Assembly: GCA_017303565.1 (NCBI GenBank)
Contig: JAFLCM010000212.1
Location: 1 to 5,072, forward strand
Reading direction: 5' to 3'
DNA from: Planctomycetota bacterium
GTDB lineage: Bacteria > Planctomycetota > Phycisphaerae > Phycisphaerales > UBA1924
Length of the DNA: 5,072 bases
Every line of letters begins with the position of its first letter. The first letter of the stretch is position 1. A program made the position numbers and the translations under genes. Positions 1 to 5,072 of the stretch are shown here, one piece after another. The notes below the pieces were generated by a model, which was given only the letters and a program-made list of their open reading frames with translations, ran no database searches and was not told where the DNA came from.

Positions 1-21
1 TGCCAATTTCGCCACCTGGGC
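1..21 (-). tRNA. tRNA-Leu, 5' end only (cut by the window start)
   Basis: Read on the minus strand, these bases give a tRNA 5' end: a seven-base acceptor strand GCCCAGG, the conserved U8 as T, then a D-arm start GCGAAATTGGCA. The run TGGCG-AATTGGCA is almost the same as the matching part of the complete tRNA-Leu at 3163-3247 and is typical of bacterial class II leucine tRNAs. The anticodon, variable arm and 3' half lie outside the window, so the isoacceptor cannot be read. The acceptor strand differs from the other tRNA-Leu (GCGGCTA), so this is a different isoacceptor and not a duplicate. The gene is divergent from queC. A serine tRNA is a less likely alternative. Confidence 0.75.
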
Positions 22-28
22 GGTGGTT

Positions 29-46
29 CCGGCGACGGCTCGCCGG
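29..46 (-). other. GC-rich hairpin in the tRNA-Leu 5' leader
   Basis: A perfect inverted repeat, CCGGCGA (29-35) and TCGCCGG (40-46), with a four-base loop lies between the candidate promoter and the mature tRNA 5' end, about 7 bases upstream of that end on the minus strand. No T-tract follows on either strand, so it does not look like an intrinsic terminator. It would form in the precursor transcript removed by RNase P. Whether it has a role is unknown. Confidence 0.4.
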
Positions 47-56
47 TGGGGGAGGG

Positions 57-85
57 ATGATAGCGGGGAACCCGCGTGCGGGAAA
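57..85 (-). promoter_or_regulatory. Candidate promoter of the partial tRNA-Leu gene
   Basis: On the minus strand a -10 hexamer TATCAT (57-62) sits in the context CCGCTATCAT. Seventeen bases upstream of it is a weak -35, TTTCCC (80-85), matching TTGACA at three positions. The -10 context resembles that of the second tRNA-Leu (CCGCTATACT) and of rpsL (CCGCTACACT), which is the main support. Transcription would start near base 50 and give a leader of about 29 nt before the tRNA. The leader contains a GC-rich hairpin (29-46). Confidence 0.45.
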
Positions 86-132
86 GTACCTCCGGACGGC
101 CCCGTCGGGGGCGCCGCCCCTGTTCCGGCGCG

Positions 133-138
133 TATCTT
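133..138 (+). promoter_or_regulatory. Candidate -10 element of queC
   Basis: The hexamer TATCTT lies seven bases upstream of the queC ATG, so a transcript from it would start at or next to the A of the start codon. No convincing -35 is visible at the usual distance and no Shine-Dalgarno sequence precedes the ATG. The two observations together suggest a leaderless mRNA, but one weak hexamer is thin evidence. Confidence 0.25.
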
Positions 139-145
139 CCGGGCC

Positions 146-814
146 ATGACACGCGCCGTGGTGCTGCTTTCCGGCGGGCTGGACTCCGCGACCTGCCTGG
201 CGATCGCCCGAGCCGAGGGGTGCGAGTGCCACGCGCTCACGATCGCCTACGGGCAGCGCCACGCGGTGGAACTCGACGCCGCCCGGCGGGTCGCCGCGGC
301 CCTCAGCGCGGCCTCGCACAAGATCATCCAGATCGACTTGCGGGCGTTCGGCGGGAGCGCGCTGACCGACGACGCCATCGATGTGCCCAAGGACGGCCCC
401 GGGCACCCCCCGTCCGCCGACCCGATCCCCGTCACCTACGTCCCGGCGCGGAACACGATTTTCCTCGCCTACGCGATGGGCTACGCGGAAGTGCTGGACG
501 CTTCGCGGATCTACGTGGGTGTGAACGCGGTCGATTACTCCGGCTATCCCGACTGCCGCCCGGCGTTCGTCGAGGCCTTCCAGCGGCTGGCGGACGTGGC
601 GACCAAGGCGGGCGTGGAGGGCCACGGCCCCCGCGTGGTCGCTCCGCTCATGCAGATGACGAAGGCGGACATCATCCGGCGCGGGATGGCTCTTGGCATC
701 GACTACTCGCTCACCCACTCGTGCTACGACCCAACGCCGGACGGGCGGCCCTGTGGGCGCTGTGATTCGTGCCGGATCCGTGACGAGGCGTTCGCCGCGG
801 TGGGAAACCGCTAG
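146..814 (+). CDS. queC: 7-cyano-7-deazaguanine (preQ0) synthase QueC
   Basis: QueC converts 7-carboxy-7-deazaguanine and ammonia to preQ0 in an ATP-dependent reaction in the cytoplasm, on the route to queuosine in tRNA and other 7-deazapurines. The 222-residue product has the usual length of the family. Visible features are the PP-loop SGGLDS at residues 9-14, the VPARNTIF motif at 99-106, YSGYPDCRP at 131-139, and a C-terminal zinc site made of Cys193, Cys203, Cys206 and Cys209 (the CGRCDSC cluster). The ATG at 146 is chosen because the PP-loop then sits eight residues in, as is normal; the frame stays open upstream to a GTG at 23, but that stretch overlaps the tRNA-Leu promoter and has no family resemblance. 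No Shine-Dalgarno sequence precedes the start. No other queuosine gene (queD, queE, queF) is adjacent, so the pathway is dispersed here. A tRNA-Leu gene is divergent and rpsL follows with its own promoter. Confidence 0.96.
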   Translation: MTRAVVLLSGGLDSATCLAIARAEGCECHALTIAYGQRHAVELDAARRVAAALSAASHKIIQIDLRAFGGSALTDDAIDVPKDGPGHPPSADPIPVTYVPARNTIFLAYAMGYAEVLDASRIYVGVNAVDYSGYPDCRPAFVEAFQRLADVATKAGVEGHGPRVVAPLMQMTKADIIRRGMALGIDYSLTHSCYDPTPDGRPCGRCDSCRIRDEAFAAVGNR

Positions 815-846
815 GCCTTGTCCGAACAAAATCCGATCGATGTCTT

Positions 847-868
847 CCGGGGAGTTGGCAAGCCCCGG
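847..868. promoter_or_regulatory. Inverted repeat around the rpsL -35 (candidate operator)
   Basis: CCGGGG (847-852) and CCCCGG (863-868) form a perfect six-base dyad with a ten-base centre that contains the -35 hexamer TTGGCA. A dyad placed over a -35 could be a protein-binding operator. It could also be a hairpin at the 3' end of the queC transcript, 33 bases past the queC stop, although no T-tract follows. In GC-rich DNA a six-base dyad can arise by chance. Confidence 0.3.
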
Positions 869-883
869 TCGCCCCGCTACACT
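855..883 (+). promoter_or_regulatory. rpsL-rpsG promoter (sigma70-like)
   Basis: TTGGCA (855-860) matches the -35 consensus at five of six positions. After exactly 17 bases comes TACACT (878-883), in the context CCGCTACACT. The bases after the -10 are a pyrimidine-rich run (CTCCTCCCCCC), as at both tRNA-Leu promoters. Transcription would begin near 890, giving a 5' leader of about 170 nt before rpsL. The -35 lies in the loop of an inverted repeat (847-852 with 863-868). This is the best-formed promoter in the window. Confidence 0.7.
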
Positions 884-1060
884 CTCCTCCCCCCGTCGGC
901 GCGGGCAAGCGTTGGCGGGTTGGTGTTTCAGCCGTGGCGCGGGCCTTGGCCGAGTTCTTCGGCATGGTTCCACGCCGCATCGTCCGACGCCGCGATGGGT
1001 CGGACGTGATCGAGAGTGTCCGAGTTCCAGCGAGTTCCAGGTAGCAGAGCGCCGCACCCC
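884..1060 (+). promoter_or_regulatory. Long structured 5' leader of rpsL
   Basis: The stretch between the promoter and the rpsL ATG holds an eight-base-pair hairpin (981-988 with 999-1006, ten-base loop) and a perfect ten-base tandem duplication CGAGTTCCAG (1021-1030 and 1031-1040). It has no Shine-Dalgarno sequence at the usual distance from the ATG; the bases just before it are GCCGCACCCC. No T-tract follows the hairpin, so attenuation by an intrinsic terminator is not indicated. A 26-codon Arg-rich reading frame (964-1044) ends 16 bases before rpsL but has weaker third-position GC than the real genes. A leader-based control of ribosomal protein synthesis is plausible but not shown. Confidence 0.4.
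1021..1040. repeat. Perfect 10-bp tandem duplication in the rpsL leader
   Basis: CGAGTTCCAG occurs twice in direct succession with no mismatch. It lies in the untranslated leader, 21 bases before the rpsL start codon. A slippage duplication or a paired binding site are both possible. Confidence 0.85.
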
Positions 1061-1438
<378 letters not shown>

Positions 1439-1608
1439 CCCGCGGCCCTCTCGCGGGGCCGGGATTGATCGCGTGGGAGCCGGTGTTCGGCGCCCCGCAT
1501 GGCAAGTAATCCGACACGCCCCGGCCGGGCGAGCGGGTGAACAGACAGACGGCCGCTCCGCGAACCGCGCGGGGCGCGACCGCCAGATGAGCCGAAGGAG
1601 ATTCAACC
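1439..1608 (+). promoter_or_regulatory. Structured rpsL-rpsG intercistronic region
   Basis: The 170-base gap is long for this gene pair and holds several inverted repeats. CCCGCG (1439-1444) can pair with CGCGGG (1452-1457), starting right after the rpsL stop. Overlapping it, GGCCC (1444-1448) can pair with GGGCC (1456-1460), so the two hairpins exclude each other. A further hairpin spans 1475-1495 (GGG-A-GCCG against CGGC-G-CCC with one mismatch), and CCCGGCCGGG (1520-1529) is a perfect palindrome. In E. coli the S12-S7 spacer binds S7 for feedback control of translation; whether these hairpins do the same is a guess from position. No convincing internal promoter is seen. Confidence 0.3.
1595..1600 (+). 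promoter_or_regulatory. Shine-Dalgarno sequence of rpsG
   Basis: AAGGAG lies eight bases before the rpsG ATG at ideal spacing and fixes that start. It stands out because rpsL and queC lack such a site. Confidence 0.85.
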
Positions 1609-2103
1609 ATGGCCGGACGCTGGACCGCTTCCGAGGGTCAACTTCGCCCCGATTCCCGCTTCGGGAACCGCACCCTCTCCCGCTTCATCAACTGCGTGAT
1701 GCGTGACGGCAAGAAGTCCGTCGCCGAACGCGTGGTGTACGACGCGATGGATGAGATCAAGGCCCGTATCGAGAAGCAGCCGCACCCGGCGGGCTTCCAG
1801 TCGCCCATCGAGGTCTTCGAGAAGGCCATCGACAACGCCAAGCCGTTCGTCGAAGTCCGCTCCAAGCGCGTCGGCGGCGCCAATTACCAGGTGCCCATGC
1901 AAGTCGGCCCGCGTCGGCGCCAGAGCCTGGCGTTCCGCTGGATCATCGGCTCCTGCCGCGCCGAGAAGGGCCGCCCCATGCACCTCCGCCTCGCGGACGA
2001 GCTTCTCGCCGCCAGCAAGGGCGAGGGCAAGGCGATGGCCACCCGCGACCAGGTGCACCGCATGGCCGACGCCAACAAGGCGTTCGCCCACTTCGCGTAC
2101 TGA
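1609..2103 (+). CDS. rpsG: Ribosomal protein S7 (uS7)
   Basis: S7 is a primary 16S rRNA-binding protein that starts assembly of the 30S head and lines the E site. The 164-residue product is slightly longer than the common form of about 156. Family features in order are DSRFGNRTLSRFINCVMRDGKK (15-36, split here by description: an FGN core and the MRDGKK end), IEVFEKAIDNAKP (67-79), VRSKRVGGANYQVP (83-96), the RRRQSLAFRWII segment (102-113) and the near-invariant VHRMADANKAFAHF (149-162). The ATG is set by the AAGGAG site eight bases upstream. The gene follows rpsL in the normal str order, but an intrinsic terminator comes 30 bases after the stop and the next gene is an unrelated exported protein, so fusA and tuf are not part of this unit. 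Confidence 0.98.
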   Translation: MAGRWTASEGQLRPDSRFGNRTLSRFINCVMRDGKKSVAERVVYDAMDEIKARIEKQPHPAGFQSPIEVFEKAIDNAKPFVEVRSKRVGGANYQVPMQVGPRRRQSLAFRWIIGSCRAEKGRPMHLRLADELLAASKGEGKAMATRDQVHRMADANKAFAHFAY

Positions 2104-2133
2104 TCGCGGCTCTCGGACTCTCAGGTTTCCGCC

Positions 2134-2166
2134 GCACCCCGGCCCCGCGCCGGGGTGCTTTGTATT
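2134..2166 (+). terminator. Rho-independent terminator of rpsL-rpsG
   Basis: A perfect ten-base-pair stem, GCACCCCGGC (2134-2143) with GCCGGGGTGC (2149-2158), and a five-base loop are followed at once by TTTGTATT. It starts 30 bases past the rpsG stop and closes the ribosomal protein unit. Confidence 0.88.
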
Positions 2167-2185
2167 CCCCTCGCGCGGTTTCTTC

Positions 2186-2213
2186 TTGGAATCCTGCGGT
2201 GCTCTGTTACTCT
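2186..2213 (+). promoter_or_regulatory. Candidate promoter of the dockerin-repeat protein gene
   Basis: TTGGAA (2186-2191, four of six -35 matches) is followed after 16 bases by TACTCT (2208-2213, three of six -10 matches). It lies between the rpsG terminator and the next gene, where a promoter is needed, and would give a leader of about 20 nt. It lacks the CCGCTA context and C-rich run seen at the tRNA and rpsL promoters. Confidence 0.4.
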
Positions 2214-2242
2214 GAACGTGCTTGACCTTCTGGAGGCAGCCC

Positions 2243-3094
2243 ATGCGGCGCGGAACGGGAATCTGGTGCATCGCGGCCGCGGCGACCGCCATCTCCTGCT
2301 CACGGGCCGGGGGCGTTGTGTTTTTCGAGGGGGGCATGGAGAACCAGGTCCTCACCATCGGCGCCGCCGGGATGGGCGTCGGTCCGGGCGCGACTTCTCA
2401 GTTTCACAACGAGGGCGGCAACCCGGAGAACCACCGGCGCATCTCGCTTGTGGTGGGTACGCCCTTGTCGACCAGCCATCGGTCGATGGTGTTCTCGTTG
2501 CACTTCCTCAATAGCGCCGTGCACGCCCCCGCCTCCCAGGGCGCGGTGCTGAAGCTGCGGTACCAGGAGGACTACCGCACGGTGAGCCCCGGAACGGGAG
2601 GGCACTTCTCGGCGCCCTTGATCCGCCAGGACGGCATCGACTACATCGGGAAGCCGGCGCTTTGGCTCCCCGTCGGCTCCCTGATCGAGTGGCAGACGTA
2701 CGCCACCGGAGACCTGGTCGCCATGGATTTCGTGGCGATCGACACCACCGTTCGGACTTTGGGGCTCGATCTGTCGCTGCATCCCAACTTCGCCGCGGCG
2801 GGGTCCTCCATGCAGTTCGGCTTCGTGCGGCTGCTCGACACCGGCATCGGCGGGACCGCCCTCACCGCTCAGGGCGCGATCGACAATGTGCGCATCGAGA
2901 TCATCACTCCGGCGGCCTGCCTGGGTGATCTCAACGGCGACGGGATCGTCTCCACGCCGGATCTCGCGACGTTCCTGGCCCAGTTCGGCCTCAGCGTGAC
3001 GCCCGGCACCGGCGGTGATTTCAATGCCGACGGCACGGTCTCCACGCCCGACCTCGCACAGTTCCTGTCCCGCTTCGGCTCGGTGTGCCCGTGA
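2243..3094 (+). CDS. Secreted protein of unknown function with a C-terminal dockerin type I-like repeat pair
   Basis: The 283-residue product begins with a probable signal peptide: Arg2-Arg3, a hydrophobic stretch around residues 7-18 and a possible signal peptidase I site after Ala22. The AISC at 16-19 is only a poor lipobox. Residues about 25-222 form a Gly- and Thr-rich region, probably a beta-sandwich, ending in AIDNVRIEI, a closing strand often seen before C-terminal anchor domains; I do not recognise a catalytic motif. Two calcium-binding F-hand repeats follow (228-249 and 258-279), each with D-x-N-x-D-G spacing and a final Asp at loop position 12: Asp229/Asn231/Asp233/Asp240 and Asp259/Asn261/Asp263/Asp270. 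Cys226 and Cys282 bracket the pair and could form a disulfide. This matches the dockerin-like domain common in planctomycete exported proteins, where no cellulosome is known. The ATG at 2243 has TGGAGG six bases upstream; a TTG at 2222 is less likely. The gene is monocistronic and converges on tRNA-Leu. The N-terminal function is unknown. Confidence 0.85.
   Translation: MRRGTGIWCIAAAATAISCSRAGGVVFFEGGMENQVLTIGAAGMGVGPGATSQFHNEGGNPENHRRISLVVGTPLSTSHRSMVFSLHFLNSAVHAPASQGAVLKLRYQEDYRTVSPGTGGHFSAPLIRQDGIDYIGKPALWLPVGSLIEWQTYATGDLVAMDFVAIDTTVRTLGLDLSLHPNFAAAGSSMQFGFVRLLDTGIGGTALTAQGAIDNVRIEIITPAACLGDLNGDGIVSTPDLATFLAQFGLSVTPGTGGDFNADGTVSTPDLAQFLSRFGSVCP
2924..3079 (+). repeat. Two dockerin repeat units visible at DNA level
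   Basis: The 66-base units at 2924-2989 and 3014-3079 lie 90 bases apart and agree at about 52 of 66 positions by my count; the encoded 22-residue units agree at 16 positions. Many differences are at third codon positions, as expected for an old internal duplication kept under protein-level selection. Confidence 0.85.
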
Positions 3095-3120
3095 GCCCCC
3101 CCGGGGGGGGGACGCCGGGT

Positions 3121-3153
3121 AAAAGAAAACACCCCGCGAGGGCGGGGTGCTTT
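3121..3153. terminator. Bidirectional intrinsic terminator shared by the dockerin-repeat gene and tRNA-Leu(CAG)
   Basis: An eight-base-pair stem, CACCCCGC (3130-3137) with GCGGGGTG (3142-3149), has a four-base loop. On the plus strand it is followed by CTTTCTC, a modest T-tract that would end the upstream gene. On the minus strand it is followed by TTTTCTTTT (complement of 3121-3129), a stronger tract that would end the tRNA transcript 13 bases past the mature 3' end. Its position between two convergent genes fits both uses. Confidence 0.82.
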
Positions 3154-3162
3154 CTCACTCAA

Positions 3163-3247
3163 TGCGGCTAATAGGAGTCGAACCTACACGGGCGTAATGC
3201 CCACCAGAACCTGAATCTGGCGCGTCTGCCAATTCCGCCATAGCCGC
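3163..3247 (-). tRNA. tRNA-Leu(CAG)
   Basis: This 85-nt class II tRNA reads leucine CUG codons. The acceptor stem GCGGCTA pairs fully with TAGCCGC, leaving discriminator A. The anticodon stem CCAGA/TCTGG closes the loop TTCAGGT with anticodon CAG (plus-strand 3211-3213). The long variable arm has a GGGC/GCCC stem with a five-base loop, and the T-arm GTAGG/CCTAT (one G-U pair) holds TTCGACT. CCA is not encoded (the discriminator is followed by TT), so the ends must be added by the CCA-adding enzyme. The gene has its own promoter (3265-3292), is divergent from ptsI and convergent with the dockerin-repeat gene, with which it shares a terminator. Confidence 0.97.
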
Positions 3248-3264
3248 GGTGGATTGGGGAGACG

Positions 3265-3292
3265 AGTATAGCGGCGTTCCCCGACCCGGCAA
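3265..3292 (-). promoter_or_regulatory. Promoter of tRNA-Leu(CAG)
   Basis: On the minus strand TTGCCG (3287-3292, four of six -35 matches) is followed after 16 bases by TATACT (3265-3270, four or five matches by common -10 variants), in the context CCGCTATACT. The downstream bases CGTCTCCCC are C/T-rich. Transcription would start about 11 nt before the mature tRNA 5' end. Confidence 0.65.
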
Positions 3293-3343
3293 GACCGAGG
3301 CCCCGGGCCGGCTCGGTCCCGCCCGGCAGCGGGTGTTTCCGCG

Positions 3344-3366
3344 CGGGCGGTGTAGACTGCCGCCCG
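3344..3366 (+). promoter_or_regulatory. Candidate ptsI -10 inside an inverted repeat
   Basis: TAGACT (3353-3358) resembles a -10 and lies in the nine-base centre of a perfect seven-base inverted repeat, CGGGCGG (3344-3350) and CCGCCCG (3360-3366). No good -35 is found at 16-18 bases, so a promoter would need an activator, or the repeat may be a chance GC dyad. It lies about 80 bases before the ptsI start. Confidence 0.25.
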
Positions 3367-3443
3367 GTCCGTCTCCCCGTCCCCCGCGCCCGACCCTTCT
3401 CCCGGTGTTCCGGGGTGAGCGTTGCGCCCGAGGCCACGAGCGC

Positions 3444-5072
<1,629 letters not shown>

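Noticed and set aside
87..145. preQ1 riboswitch upstream of queC
   Set aside because: Such an element would be plausible for this pathway, but I see only GC-rich short dyads with no A-rich tail or pseudoknot pairing.
818..1009. Plus-strand 63-codon frame starting at TTG between queC and rpsL
   Set aside because: It has a TTG start without a ribosome site, covers the rpsL promoter, and shows no protein-like pattern.
1016..1060. GTG start giving a 15-residue N-terminal extension of S12
   Set aside because: S12 begins MPTI almost everywhere, and the extension contains the tandem repeat and no conserved residues.
2222..2242. TTG start extending the exported protein by seven residues
   Set aside because: The ATG at 2243 has TGGAGG at good spacing and puts the Arg pair at the signal peptide N-terminus; the extension would contain the ribosome site itself.
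1603..2358. Minus-strand reading frame of 251 codons over rpsG
   Set aside because: It is antisense to rpsG and crosses its terminator; composition is explained by the codon bias of rpsG.

Overview
This high-GC window looks like chromosomal DNA from a planctomycete, most likely of the class Phycisphaerae. The main clue is a secreted protein at 2243-3094 whose C-terminus carries a pair of dockerin type I-like calcium repeats bracketed by two cysteines. That architecture is common in exported proteins of Phycisphaerae and related planctomycetes. The short rpsL-rpsG unit, not followed by fusA or tuf, and divergent S12 residues fit a lineage far from the usual model bacteria. The assignment is an inference from gene content; the 16S gene is not in the window.

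Layout. The window opens inside a tRNA-Leu gene on the minus strand (1-21 is its 5' end) with its promoter at about 57-85. Divergent from it is queC (146-814), the preQ0 synthase of the queuosine/7-deazaguanine pathway. A well-formed sigma70-like promoter (855-883) then drives rpsL (1061-1438) and rpsG (1609-2103), ribosomal proteins S12 and S7. The leader is about 170 nt long, and the unit closes with a strong intrinsic terminator (2134-2166). Next comes the exported dockerin-repeat protein with its own candidate promoter. It converges on a complete tRNA-Leu(CAG) gene (3163-3247, minus strand); the two share a bidirectional terminator (3121-3153). Divergent from that tRNA is ptsI (3444 to the window end), PTS enzyme I, open at its 3' end but with all expected catalytic residues present.

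How the genes relate. This is mostly housekeeping content: translation (two tRNA-Leu genes, S12, S7), tRNA modification or deazapurine synthesis (QueC), sugar/nitrogen phosphorelay (EI), and one lineage-specific exported protein. The genes form short, separately promoted units rather than one operon. A pattern across the window is that the translation-related promoters (two tRNA-Leu, rpsL) share a CCGCTA-type -10 followed at once by a C/T-rich stretch. The other genes lack this, which suggests co-regulation such as growth-rate or stringent control.

I found no sign of a mobile element, CRISPR array, defence locus or undescribed multi-gene system. The points worth a second look are modest: arginine at S12 position 88 (a streptomycin-resistance position), a structured SD-less rpsL leader, a possibly leaderless queC, and the dockerin-type protein of unknown function.
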